Of a stretch of DNA of 21,929 nucleotides, positions 12,100 to 18,423 are shown piece by piece (the first letter of the stretch is position 1; every line of letters starts with the position of its first letter). Under the pieces are notes generated by a model. The model was not told the DNA's origin and searched no databases. It saw only the letters and a list, made by a program, of their open reading frames with translations. Origin of the DNA: a virus. Location: IMG/VR virus record IMGVR_UViG_3300031746_000193, positions 1 to 21,929 of that record. One strand, 5' to 3'. Position numbers and translations under genes: made by a program.

Positions 12100-12650
12100 A
12101 AGTTCTGATAGCCTGTGAATTTTCTGGAATAGTAAGGGATGCTTTTACTGCAAGGGGGCATGATGCTTGGAGTTGCGATTTATTGCTATCAGAAACGAAT
12201 GGAAATCATATTCAGGATAATGTTCTTAATATATCTGATGATACAATTTGGGATATGATGATTGCCTTTCCTCCCTGTACCCATCTGGCAGTAAGCGGGG
12301 CAAGGTGGTTTAAAGATAAGAGTGATGAACAATTGTGGGCATTGGCTTTTGTAAAAGCCCTTATGGATTCTCCTATTCCTAAAATTTGTATAGAAAATCC
12401 AATAGGGATAATTTCAACAAAGATCAGGAAACCAGATCAGATAATCCAACCTTGGATGTTTGGACACGGTGAAACTAAGGCGACTTGTTTATGGTTAAAA
12501 AATCTTCCTAAATTAAAACCTACAAAAATTGTTAATGGTAGAGAAAGCAGGGTGTGGAAAGAATCTCCATCTCCAGATAGATGGAAGAACAGAAGTAGAA
12601 CCTATACTGGAATTGCTCAAGCAATGGCTGAACAATGGGGGACAAAATGA
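12096..12650 (+). CDS. C5-cytosine DNA methyltransferase-like protein
   Basis: A 184-aa protein resembling the compact phage branch of cytosine-5 methyltransferases. The SAM-binding start is KVLIACEFSGIVRDAF. FPPCTHLAVSG carries the catalytic PPC (59-61), and CIENPIG carries ENP (100-102). IIQPWMFGHGETKATCLWLK, then PTKIVNG, completes the usual pattern. It is about half the length of typical bacterial enzymes and lacks an obvious large target-recognition domain. It would methylate phage DNA, perhaps as protection against host restriction. It is the first of three unrelated methyltransferases in this window. The ATG overlaps the preceding stop. Whether it modifies C5 in DNA or has another base as target is not certain. 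Confidence 0.8.
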   Translation: MKVLIACEFSGIVRDAFTARGHDAWSCDLLLSETNGNHIQDNVLNISDDTIWDMMIAFPPCTHLAVSGARWFKDKSDEQLWALAFVKALMDSPIPKICIENPIGIISTKIRKPDQIIQPWMFGHGETKATCLWLKNLPKLKPTKIVNGRESRVWKESPSPDRWKNRSRTYTGIAQAMAEQWGTK

Positions 12651-12775
12651 GAAGAAAGCCGAAGAAAAAGATTGGATGGAGGCTGTGGCTGATAAGAAAA
12701 CTGCTACCTAAAGGATCGCATGTCCACGGTGATCCGGTGAGGAAGGAAAAGTTTATCGAGCCGGCGGAGGTGTGA
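12647..12775 (+). CDS. Small basic protein (42 aa)
   Basis: A 42-aa frame starting MRRKPKKKIGWRLWLIRKLL, strongly basic and amphipathic, ending VRKEKFIEPAEV. The ATG overlaps the methyltransferase TGA, and the gene stops 1 nt before the next ATG, whose GGAGG-type site lies in its last codons. No known family. The charge suggests nucleic-acid or membrane binding. Confidence 0.5.
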   Translation: MRRKPKKKIGWRLWLIRKLLPKGSHVHGDPVRKEKFIEPAEV

Positions 12776-12776
12776 G

Positions 12777-12989
12777 ATGAAAAGATTATGGGTAATAGAA
12801 TGTCAATTTGGTGATGATGAATGGGCTAACTGCGATTTTGCACAGAAACAATTTGCATATACCAATTACTATGATGCCCATAAAATCAAAAGGGAAATAC
12901 AAAGATTTCTTTTCCGAACCGGATCAGATTGTTGGACTAAAAACAGATTTAGAGTGGTTGAATATATCCGAAGGGGAGGTGTAAGATGA
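12777..12989 (+). CDS. Hypothetical protein (70 aa)
   Basis: A 70-aa protein rich in aromatic residues, MKRLWVIECQFGDDEWANCD then a helix (AHKIKREIQRFLFRTG) and a strand ending RFRVVEYIRRGGVR. GCGGAGGTGTGAG precedes the ATG. Its layout (strand, helix, strand, with VIE near the start and VVEY at the end) fits a small modulator-type phage domain that I cannot name. The TGA overlaps the next ATG. Confidence 0.65.
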   Translation: MKRLWVIECQFGDDEWANCDFAQKQFAYTNYYDAHKIKREIQRFLFRTGSDCWTKNRFRVVEYIRRGGVR

Positions 12990-13147
12990 ATATTCCCTGG
13001 CAACCCGAGCAAGGCCTTCAAGCCGTCTTAGGAATGCCTGAATCCATTTTTATAATCATCCTCATCTTCCTTGGCGCTTGTGTCGTGGGATACATATTTT
13101 ACTGGATCTTCCGACTACTCTTCTGGATTTTTAGGATGGATGCATAA
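12986..13147 (+). CDS. Membrane protein (53 aa)
   Basis: A 53-aa protein with a polar start (MNIPWQPEQGLQAVLGMPES) and a long hydrophobic stretch (IFIIILIFLGACVVGYIFYW, IFRLLFWIFR) that would form one or two membrane helices, ending MDA. GGGGAGGTG lies about 6 nt before the ATG, which overlaps the preceding TGA. No family is recognised. An overlapping frame (from 13071) shares its 3' end but not its ribosome site. Confidence 0.6.
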   Translation: MNIPWQPEQGLQAVLGMPESIFIIILIFLGACVVGYIFYWIFRLLFWIFRMDA

Positions 13148-13148
13148 C

Positions 13149-13367
13149 ATGATCGGAGCCCTAACCCTTCCAACCTTAAAAGACCTTTGCCGCCTACATT
13201 GCGGTAAGAGAAATTGCGAATGGCTAAAGAAGGGTGTGGCATGCGTGTATATTTCAGGATGGTGGAGAAAAGCAGTAATAGAAGATTGTGATCATAATTA
13301 CCCTACTTCTGTCCATACTAAAGAATGCCTGGCTTGTCACGAAATTATTGGGAAAGGGAGGAAATGA
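13149..13367 (+). CDS. Cys/His-containing small protein (72 aa)
   Basis: A 72-aa protein, MIGALTLPTLKDLCRLHCGK then CEWLKKGVACVYISGWWRK, and a zinc-ribbon-like end (CDHNYPTSVHTKECLACHEI). Cys and His residues in the last 30 residues could form one zinc site. ATG at 13149 is 1 nt after the preceding stop; ATG at 13140 is an alternative. The stop overlaps the next ATG. Short zinc-ribbon proteins ending in KECLACHE or similar are common in phages. No role is known. Confidence 0.6.
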   Translation: MIGALTLPTLKDLCRLHCGKRNCEWLKKGVACVYISGWWRKAVIEDCDHNYPTSVHTKECLACHEIIGKGRK

Positions 13368-13582
13368 TGAAAACGAAAATCACTAAAAAAGAATATTTAC
13401 AAATAGTGGGACTTCTTGCATTGGCAGAAAAACACATGAATGCGACAGAGGACATAGAAGAGGCGTTAAGAGAAATAGTTGGCGAGAAGGAGAAATATGG
13501 TCATTGTGGAGATGCTGTGATTGACAAGGAACTTCGGAATGCTAACTCACTTTTGAAAAAACTAAACATTAAATGTGTATAA
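13364..13582 (+). CDS. Hypothetical helical protein (72 aa)
   Basis: A 72-aa protein, MMKTKITKKEYLQIVGLLAL then a helical stretch with EDIEEALREIVGEKE and a C-terminal helix (DKELRNANSLLKKLNIK). GGGAGGAA lies directly before the ATG pair. It starts inside the preceding stop and ends 37 nt before the next good ribosome site. It looks all-helical. The family is not recognised. Confidence 0.6.
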   Translation: MMKTKITKKEYLQIVGLLALAEKHMNATEDIEEALREIVGEKEKYGHCGDAVIDKELRNANSLLKKLNIKCV

Positions 13583-13619
13583 CAACAGAATATACGGAAA
13601 GATGAAAGGAGGGAATGAT

Positions 13620-14567
13620 ATGGTAATGGAAAACGAATTGATGGTTAGAAAAGAACGAAAGCCTTTGACGGCGGCAGAAATCGTGGCTCAAGTCAAACTT
13701 ATTCAGGAAGTCATGGAAGCCGTCATGGTGAAAGATGTTCATTATGGAAAGATTCCAGGAACGGCAAAACCGACACTTTATAAGCCAGGAGCAGAGAAAC
13801 TTTTGTCTACCTTTCATATCGGAGTGGACCCGGAAGGCAGAATCACTGATCTTTCGACCGAGGATGAGATCCGTTACCGAGTTTTGGTTCAAGGATATCG
13901 TCAAATGACAGGAGATCCCCTGGGAACCGGTCTGGGTGAATGCTCATCTAACGAGGAAAAATACAAATGGAGGAAGCCTGTTTGTGATGAGGAATTTGAT
14001 GAAACGGTGAGCGACCGCAAAAGGATAGTATGGAAGAAGGCGGAAGGGAAGGCATACCAACAGAAGCAGGTCAGGATGAATCCTATCGACATTGCCAATA
14101 CTATTTTGAAGATGGCAAAAAAGAGAAGTCTTGTGGATATGACCCTCACGGTACTCTCGGCGTCAGACATTTTTGACCAGGATCTCGAAGATCTACCGGA
14201 TGGCATGGAATTAGGGGCCAATGGGAAGCAACCGATAAAAGAACCTCAAAAGAAGACTTCCCCGCAGCCCGAGGGAAAGGACAAACCCAAACCAGAAAGT
14301 GCCATGATCATCGTCAAGAACGTCACCACACAGACCAAGAAAAAGGATGGCACAGTTATGAAGTCTCCCCTTTACATCATCACGAGCGATACTGGGATTG
14401 AATACCGGACTTTTTCTGAATCGCTTATGAAGATCGCCAATAAGGAAAAGGGAATGGGTATGGCGCTTCTGGTTGAATTTGAGAAAGGCCCATACGGCAA
14501 CACGATCATTGAGGATGGGCTAAGTTATGTCGATCAGCCGCCAGGGGATGGGGAGAATGCTCAATGA
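13620..14567 (+). CDS. Conserved 315-aa phage protein, putative recombination accessory
   Basis: A 315-aa protein whose N-terminal block reads EIVAQVKLIQEVMEAVM, then DVHYGKIPGTAKPTLYKPGA and EKLLSTF. I know this HYG.IPG...KP.L.KPGAEKL signature from phage proteins annotated only as hypothetical, often close to single-strand annealing and nuclease genes. Later segments include YRVLVQGYRQMTGDPLGTGL and RMNPIDIANTILKMAKKRS. After a Pro/Lys-rich linker (about 212-240) comes a beta-rich C-terminal domain (IIVKNVTTQTKKKDG ... VEFEKGPYGNTIIEDG) that looks like an OB fold. The ATG at 13620 has GGAGG 7 nt upstream. It is followed by a MazG-like gene and a PD-(D/E)XK nuclease, so DNA recombination or single-strand binding is a reasonable inference. 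Confidence 0.75.
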   Translation: MVMENELMVRKERKPLTAAEIVAQVKLIQEVMEAVMVKDVHYGKIPGTAKPTLYKPGAEKLLSTFHIGVDPEGRITDLSTEDEIRYRVLVQGYRQMTGDPLGTGLGECSSNEEKYKWRKPVCDEEFDETVSDRKRIVWKKAEGKAYQQKQVRMNPIDIANTILKMAKKRSLVDMTLTVLSASDIFDQDLEDLPDGMELGANGKQPIKEPQKKTSPQPEGKDKPKPESAMIIVKNVTTQTKKKDGTVMKSPLYIITSDTGIEYRTFSESLMKIANKEKGMGMALLVEFEKGPYGNTIIEDGLSYVDQPPGDGENAQ

Positions 14568-14836
14568 AGGAATATACTGATCAATGTTTAAGAAATGATA
14601 CTTGGATTATCAAAAAAATAATTAATGAAAAATCCAGACAGCTTGCAAAATGGGGAATACAAACTCATTCCGCCTTTGAATGGCTTACCTATACGGCAGA
14701 AGAATTAGGTTCAGTCGCCAAGGCGATTGGAGAATATGAATATCGTAATGGCACAAAAGAAAAAATCGTTTCTGAGGCCGTTCAGGTTGCGACACTCGCC
14801 CTAACAATTGCTGAAATGTACGAAAAGGAAAATTGA
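14564..14836 (+). CDS. MazG-like nucleotide pyrophosphohydrolase
   Basis: A 90-aa all-helical protein with KSRQLAKWGIQTHSAFEWL, EELGSVAKAIGEYEY and IVSEAVQVATLALTIAEMY. The paired EE (46-47) and the later E-A-V-Q-V-A helix (from Glu71) match the metal- and nucleotide-binding helices of MazG-type NTP pyrophosphatases as found in phages. It may hydrolyse (d)NTPs or lower the alarmone signal during infection. The usual second-helix E..D pair reads as EAVQ here, so the enzyme may be atypical. Both ends overlap neighbours (ATGA and TGATG). Confidence 0.7.
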   Translation: MKEYTDQCLRNDTWIIKKIINEKSRQLAKWGIQTHSAFEWLTYTAEELGSVAKAIGEYEYRNGTKEKIVSEAVQVATLALTIAEMYEKEN

Positions 14837-15420
14837 TGCCCAAACTTGAACTCGATGAATCTACACATACCTATACTTTAGATGGCCGTCGCCTTCTGTC
14901 GGTCACTCAGGCCCTTAATATCCTTGACGACCGATGGAAGGTTGACCCGTTCTATCTGGAGAGGGGACGGATCATCGACCTTGCCTGCGAACTTTATGAC
15001 ATGGGTGAATTGGATGAGAATTCAGTTGATCCACAGATTGAGGGTTATATTGAAGCATACAAGAAATTTATCATCGAAACTAAATTTAAAGTCGTCTACC
15101 CTAAGGCAGGGGAGGGCCAAATTATACTTTATCATCCCCATTATCTGTATGCGGGTAAACCTGACGTCATTGGTATTTTAAATGATAATTTGGATTTGAT
15201 TGACAGGAAGTCTGGAGCAAAATCTAAGATTGATGAACTTCAAGAAGTGGCTTATTGGGAATTGGCAAGAATAAATAATATCCCTGTGAAAAAATTATTT
15301 GATCTCTATTTACACAAGAACGGAAATTACAATTTGGAGCCAGTAAAACAAATACCACGTCATCTCTTACCCGTGTTTCTGGCGGCCTTGACCTGTGCGA
15401 GATGGAAGGAGAATCTTTAG
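14836..15420 (+). CDS. PD-(D/E)XK nuclease (RecB/Cas4-like exonuclease)
   Basis: A 194-aa protein with a clear PD-(D/E)XK core: GKPDVIG (107-113, catalytic Asp110) followed by DLIDRKSG (120-127, with Asp123 and Lys125 as D-x-K) and the family Gln/Tyr helix IDELQEVAYWELA. Upstream are SVTQALNIL and a helical part, as in RecB-like phage exonucleases. It would resect DNA ends for strand annealing together with a recombinase; the 315-aa conserved protein two genes before is the best local candidate partner. It has no Cys cluster, so it is not Cas4 itself. ATG at 14836 overlaps the MazG-like TGA. Confidence 0.8.
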   Translation: MPKLELDESTHTYTLDGRRLLSVTQALNILDDRWKVDPFYLERGRIIDLACELYDMGELDENSVDPQIEGYIEAYKKFIIETKFKVVYPKAGEGQIILYHPHYLYAGKPDVIGILNDNLDLIDRKSGAKSKIDELQEVAYWELARINNIPVKKLFDLYLHKNGNYNLEPVKQIPRHLLPVFLAALTCARWKENL

Positions 15421-15421
15421 T

Positions 15422-15847
15422 ATGTCTTATAATGGAGCAAAAGATGGTAAGCATTACTGGTTAACTCCCAAAGAAGTTTATAAGAAGTTAGATGATGAAT
15501 TTCATTTTGATTTTGATCCTTGCCCTTATCCAAAACCAGACTATTTTGATGGATTGATAATTGATTGGGGGAATTCCAATTATGTTAACCCTCCGTTCAA
15601 TGGTCCTACCAAATGGGTAAATAAAGCAATTCTTGAATATCAAAAAGGTAAAAGAGTTATTTTCGTTTTTCCAATTGATAAATGGATACATCGGATGATA
15701 GAAGTTGGCGCAGAAATACGGAATTTGGGTGACATTAGATGGCTTAGTACCGAAAGGAATATGTTTGGGAATCATTATCCAGGAGTTGGAACGGGCCGAT
15801 GGATAGCCTGTTTTGTTTTGGATCCATTAAAAAAGGAGACCCCATGA
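15422..15847 (+). CDS. DNA N6-adenine methyltransferase (phage Dam type)
   Basis: A 141-aa protein matching the phage N6-adenine methyltransferase family. The N-terminus has HYWLTPKEVYKKLDDEFHFD, followed by DPCPYP and then NYVNPPFNGPTKWVNKAI with the catalytic NPPF (56-59). RVIFVFPIDKWIH and the C-terminal GRWIACFVLD strand complete the fold. The usual protein of this family is 150-180 aa, so it is compact but complete. GGAG lies 10 nt before the ATG; a GTG-type start at 15395 would overlap the nuclease gene. It overlaps the next gene by ATGA. It is the second methyltransferase in the operon. Confidence 0.85.
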   Translation: MSYNGAKDGKHYWLTPKEVYKKLDDEFHFDFDPCPYPKPDYFDGLIIDWGNSNYVNPPFNGPTKWVNKAILEYQKGKRVIFVFPIDKWIHRMIEVGAEIRNLGDIRWLSTERNMFGNHYPGVGTGRWIACFVLDPLKKETP

Positions 15848-16614
15848 ACGAACTCAATCAAGTGGAAATTGTGAAAAAAGAAGTGATGAATCCTGAAGAG
15901 GAAGTAAAAGCCAAGGCACTACCTATCGCAACCGAAGCCATGGGCATTATTGTCAGAGATCAGACTACTCTGATTAAGGCTAACCAAGCCTTCCTTCTGA
16001 TTGATGCTGCTCGTAAAGAGATCAAAGATTATTTCGGTCCGATTGTAGAGAAATGGAAGGAAACTAAAAAAAGTGCAGATGAAGGCCGAGCTCTAAGTCT
16101 TAGGAAATGGGAGAAGGCCGAGGAACCTCTTGTCCGTGCTCGTGCATATCTCGATATTCAGATTGTAGACTACAAGCGAGAGCAAGATAAAAAGCGTGAA
16201 GAAGAACAAGAAAGACTACGGCAAGAAGCAATCATTGCGGAGATGGAGAGACGCAAAAAAGAGGTCGAAGAAAGAATCGATCAAGCTACCGAACTGGAAA
16301 AGGCAGGAGCTCATGACGAAGCAATGGCAATTTTAGATGAGACGATTGAGGAGAAGCCGATTGAAATCTACATCCCCCCACCGGAAACCCAGAAAGTGGA
16401 ATTGGATGGGATGGCAATGGTCACAACCTGGCATGCTGAGGTGGTAAATCCGAAGGAACTTTTTCTCGCCATAGGACAGGGAAGATGTCCATTGGCTTAT
16501 GGAGATCCAAATATGCCAGCCTTAAATTCTCAAGCTACGCATCTAAAAAAAGAAATGAGAATTCCGGGAGTAAAATCAGTATCAGAAACAAAGAGTAGGC
16601 CAACGGGAAGATAA
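15844..16614 (+). CDS. Coiled-coil phage protein of unknown function (256 aa)
   Basis: A 256-aa protein. An N-terminal helical domain carries IVRDQTTLIKANQAFLLIDA and ARKEIKDYFGPIVEKWKETK. A long Lys/Glu-rich coiled coil follows (about 95-165). The C-terminal part has IYIPPPET, then a beta unit (VTTWHAEVVNPKELFLAIGQ) and an HLKKEMRIPGVKS end. This architecture, with the IPGV ending, is familiar from phage proteins next to recombination genes that are annotated as hypothetical. AAGGAGACCCC precedes the ATG. Its TAA is inside the first stem of structured element B, which could link translation ending to folding of that element. Confidence 0.7.
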   Translation: MNELNQVEIVKKEVMNPEEEVKAKALPIATEAMGIIVRDQTTLIKANQAFLLIDAARKEIKDYFGPIVEKWKETKKSADEGRALSLRKWEKAEEPLVRARAYLDIQIVDYKREQDKKREEEQERLRQEAIIAEMERRKKEVEERIDQATELEKAGAHDEAMAILDETIEEKPIEIYIPPPETQKVELDGMAMVTTWHAEVVNPKELFLAIGQGRCPLAYGDPNMPALNSQATHLKKEMRIPGVKSVSETKSRPTGR

Positions 16615-16914
16615 GGTGGGCAACTATGCGGATTAAGTCCGATCTAAGCCATGCAAATAAGGACCAGCTAGGGATGGTGGACGATGATTGTGCTACTTTG
16701 AGTCTGAAAACAGGAGAAGGTGCACACCTTTAGCAGCTCCTGCCCACCCCACACAAGATTCATGGCTGCTGGTTGTTGCCCACTTTAATTTAGAGAATGA
16801 GGCGGGTCGGTGGCTGCTCGCTATGCGAGAGAGCCAATTACTCACACCAAGAAAGCAGGATAAAATGAAAGTCTCGATGGTGGTATGCAGCAGGTAATCC
16901 TGCCCGACCTGCCT
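16612..16914 (+). ncRNA. Candidate structured RNA element B, two closed domains
   Basis: This gene-free stretch folds by eye into two domains. Domain 1 (16612-16787) is closed by a 13-bp helix: TAA plus G-GTGGGCAAC (16612-16624) with GTTGCCCAC-TTTA (16775-16787), including one G-U pair. Inside are CGGA/TCCG (16629-16641), ACCA/TGGT, and CAGGAG/CTCCTG (16711-16742) holding AAGGT-GCAC-ACCTT. Domain 2 (16800-16914) is closed by an 11-bp helix with one G-U pair (AGGCGGGTCGG with CCGACCTGCCT). It holds CTCGC-TAT-GCGAG (16817-16829) extended by GGCT/AGCC, and GCAGG-TAAT-CCTGC (16890-16903). AGCAGC (16732-16737) and GCTGCT (16765-16770) can also pair. A ribosome site for the 37-aa gene follows at once. 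The class is unknown; these are hand pairings. Confidence 0.6.
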
Positions 16915-16925
16915 GAAGGATTTAG

Positions 16926-17039
16926 ATGAAAACTTTTCAAGATTATCTCAAGGAAGAATATAGTTGGTGGGGAAGATTGAAATTGAAAGTCAGAGTTAAA
17001 TTAACTCTATTGTGGTGGTGGATTATTAGAAAGAAGTGA
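16926..17039 (+). CDS. Small basic, Trp-rich protein (37 aa)
   Basis: A 37-aa frame, MKTFQDYLKEEYSWWGRLKL, then KVRVKLTLLWWWIIRKK. AAGGA lies 5 nt before the ATG and immediately follows the closing stem of structured element B. It is amphipathic with a Trp/Leu hydrophobic end, so it may associate with the membrane. No known family. Confidence 0.5.
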   Translation: MKTFQDYLKEEYSWWGRLKLKVRVKLTLLWWWIIRKK

Positions 17040-17063
17040 AGCATTCTGGGAAGGAGGAGGAAG

Positions 17064-17258
17064 ATGGGAATATGTCTCAAATGTGGAACATGGCATAGTT
17101 CAAAAGAATGTCCATCCGTCAAACGAGTTACTTGTCAATGCGGAAATTCTTTTCTGATGTCTTGGGATGCAACTGGAATGTTATCAGATATTACTTGTGG
17201 AAAATGTAAGAGAGGAATGATTAATGCAAAAATTGAAGATGAACCAGAAGGAGGTTGA
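17064..17258 (+). CDS. Zinc-ribbon protein (64 aa)
   Basis: A 64-aa protein with several Cys pairs: CLKCGTWHSSKEC, then CQCGNSF and CGKCKRG. This gives a two-knuckle zinc-ribbon layout. AAGGAGGAGGAAG precedes the ATG. It ends 3 nt before the next ATG. Its size and Cys spacing are similar to those of zinc-ribbon proteins elsewhere in the window, but the sequences are not obviously duplicates. Function unknown; nucleic-acid or protein binding is typical for such folds. Confidence 0.65.
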   Translation: MGICLKCGTWHSSKECPSVKRVTCQCGNSFLMSWDATGMLSDITCGKCKRGMINAKIEDEPEGG

Positions 17259-17261
17259 AGG

Positions 17262-17597
17262 ATGAGTGAGATTGAGGAGATTGAAAAAGAAGTTAATGCT
17301 CAATACACCTATATCAATCCTTTTAAGGCGATAGAGTATATGAAAACTCTCCTCTCTCATATTCACAGTCTTGAAGAAAAGGTAAAGGAGTTACAAGAAG
17401 AACGAGACGGCTACAAAAATGGGCAGATACAATTACAAGAGATGGTCAGTGATCTCATGGATGTGAATGCTAAATGGGCAAAAAGGGTAGAGAAATTGGA
17501 AGAGGCGATTGATCGGCATGAGATATTTAAAAGGACTCACGAGAAAGTTGTGGCATTAGAGGATGAAGAACTCTATCAAAAGAGAAAGGAGATTTAA
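17262..17597 (+). CDS. Coiled-coil protein (111 aa)
   Basis: A 111-aa acidic protein, helical almost throughout. SLEEKVKELQEERDGYKNG and VEKLEEAIDRHEIFKRT are strong coiled-coil heptads. AGGTTGAAGG-type sequence precedes the ATG, 3 nt after the zinc-ribbon gene. There is no membrane segment or Cys. This kind of short coiled-coil protein is common in phage early operons and cannot be given a role from sequence alone. Confidence 0.65.
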   Translation: MSEIEEIEKEVNAQYTYINPFKAIEYMKTLLSHIHSLEEKVKELQEERDGYKNGQIQLQEMVSDLMDVNAKWAKRVEKLEEAIDRHEIFKRTHEKVVALEDEELYQKRKEI

Positions 17598-17623
17598 TTT
17601 AACAATTGAAAGGAGGTGATGCC

Positions 17624-17701
17624 ATGCAATGTACCTGTCAAGTTCCATGGGCGGGAGATATAGCCTTTAAACCACCTTGTCCGGTACACGGTGGGCAATA
17701 A
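17624..17701 (+). CDS. Cys/Pro mini-protein (25 aa)
   Basis: A 25-aa frame, MQCTCQVPWAGDIAFKPPCP followed by VHGGQ. The C-x-C start and the PPCPVHGG end resemble short Cys/His phage proteins I have seen. It has the best ribosome site in the window, AAAGGAGGTGAT, with ideal spacing, which argues for expression. The 66 nt after it hold only the ribosome site for the lipoprotein gene. Confidence 0.55.
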   Translation: MQCTCQVPWAGDIAFKPPCPVHGGQ

Positions 17702-17767
17702 CCGTGGGGGGAAATAACTGGTGAAGCATCCCACTTATTTACAAACTCAATCAAAAGGAGGTAATCT

Positions 17768-18154
17768 ATGAGAAAGTTCAAGTTTTTGGCAGTATTGGCT
17801 ATGGTGGTTTTGTTTGCTATAAGTTGCGCGGGGTGGAGGGGGGCGGCGGTTGCTAACTATGAGACTGGGGCAAAGACACTCAACTTATACAAGGCTCAGG
17901 CAATGACGGCTTGCGATACCAAACTCATTACCCCTGAGAATTGCCAGAAGTTGAAGGATTCCTACAATAAGGCCCGGAAACCCTATATTCTGGCCGGAAG
18001 TGCCTTGGATGCCGCTATTGAGACGGATGATGCCATTCAGCAGAATTCATGGAAGGAGAAATATAACGAACTTATCAACAGTTACACCACGATCCTACTT
18101 GAATTCATCAATGTGGGGTATGATCTTGGAATCTTTAAAAAAGGAGGTATTTAA
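17768..18154 (+). CDS. Predicted lipoprotein (128 aa)
   Basis: A 128-aa protein with a basic start (MRKFKFL), a hydrophobic core (AVLAMVVLFAISC) and a lipobox ending at Cys20, so it should be lipid-anchored after export. The mature part is helical and has two further Cys (TACDTKLITPENCQK) that may form a disulphide. A Tyr-rich helical end (YNELINSYTTILLEFINVGY) follows. It is the second-last gene before the strong terminator. Possible roles are superinfection exclusion at the envelope or outer-membrane spanin work, but it lacks the Pro-rich look of o-spanins. AAAAGGAGGTAATCT precedes the ATG. Confidence 0.75.
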   Translation: MRKFKFLAVLAMVVLFAISCAGWRGAAVANYETGAKTLNLYKAQAMTACDTKLITPENCQKLKDSYNKARKPYILAGSALDAAIETDDAIQQNSWKEKYNELINSYTTILLEFINVGYDLGIFKKGGI

Positions 18155-18156
18155 CC

Positions 18157-18354
18157 ATGCCCGAAGAACAACCCAAAGCTATTGTATTTACAGCGGAAAT
18201 GGCTGGCCTTTTTGTCCTACTCGTTGAGACTGCCTTGAAGTTGGGTCCTATCATCGCAGAGGGCATCGCGAATATGAACCTTCCAGAACAGACCAAGGAA
18301 GAATATAAGGCGAGAATTAATGCGGCACAGGAGAGTTTAATCCCCTGGGCATAG
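18157..18354 (+). CDS. Small protein paired with the lipoprotein (65 aa)
   Basis: A 65-aa protein with a helical hydrophobic centre (MAGLFVLLVETALKLGPIIA) flanked by polar ends (NLPEQTKEEYKARINAAQES). The central part may form one amphipathic or membrane-associated helix. It starts 2 nt after the lipoprotein stop with AAAGGAGG within the lipoprotein end, so the two are co-translated. The terminator follows 24 nt downstream. No named family; possibly an envelope partner of the lipoprotein. Confidence 0.65.
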   Translation: MPEEQPKAIVFTAEMAGLFVLLVETALKLGPIIAEGIANMNLPEQTKEEYKARINAAQESLIPWA

Positions 18355-18378
18355 CCAGAATGGCCTTAAAACAAGAGA

Positions 18379-18415
18379 AAGGGCGACCATATTCACCGAA
18401 TGGCCGCCCTTTTTT
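18379..18415 (+). terminator. Rho-independent terminator of the rightward operon
   Basis: AAGGGCG (18379-18385) pairs with CGCCCTT (18405-18411). After one A/C mismatch, CCAT pairs with ATGG, around a 9-nt loop. Six T follow (18410-18415). It is a strong canonical terminator just before the start of the third methyltransferase gene. Confidence 0.85.
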
Positions 18416-18423
18416 GGATTAAT

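Noticed and set aside
16688-16897. 69-aa plus-strand frame inside structured element B
   Set aside because: The start is not ATG and has no ribosome site, and the residues follow from paired GC-rich stems. If homologues keep it as protein the RNA call would be weakened.
11674-16914. Group I or group II intron, tmRNA or RNase P RNA in the structured stretches
   Set aside because: No group II domain V, no group I P7-like core, no tRNA-like acceptor end or T-loop, and no RNase P core motifs were seen; the flanking genes are intact rather than split.
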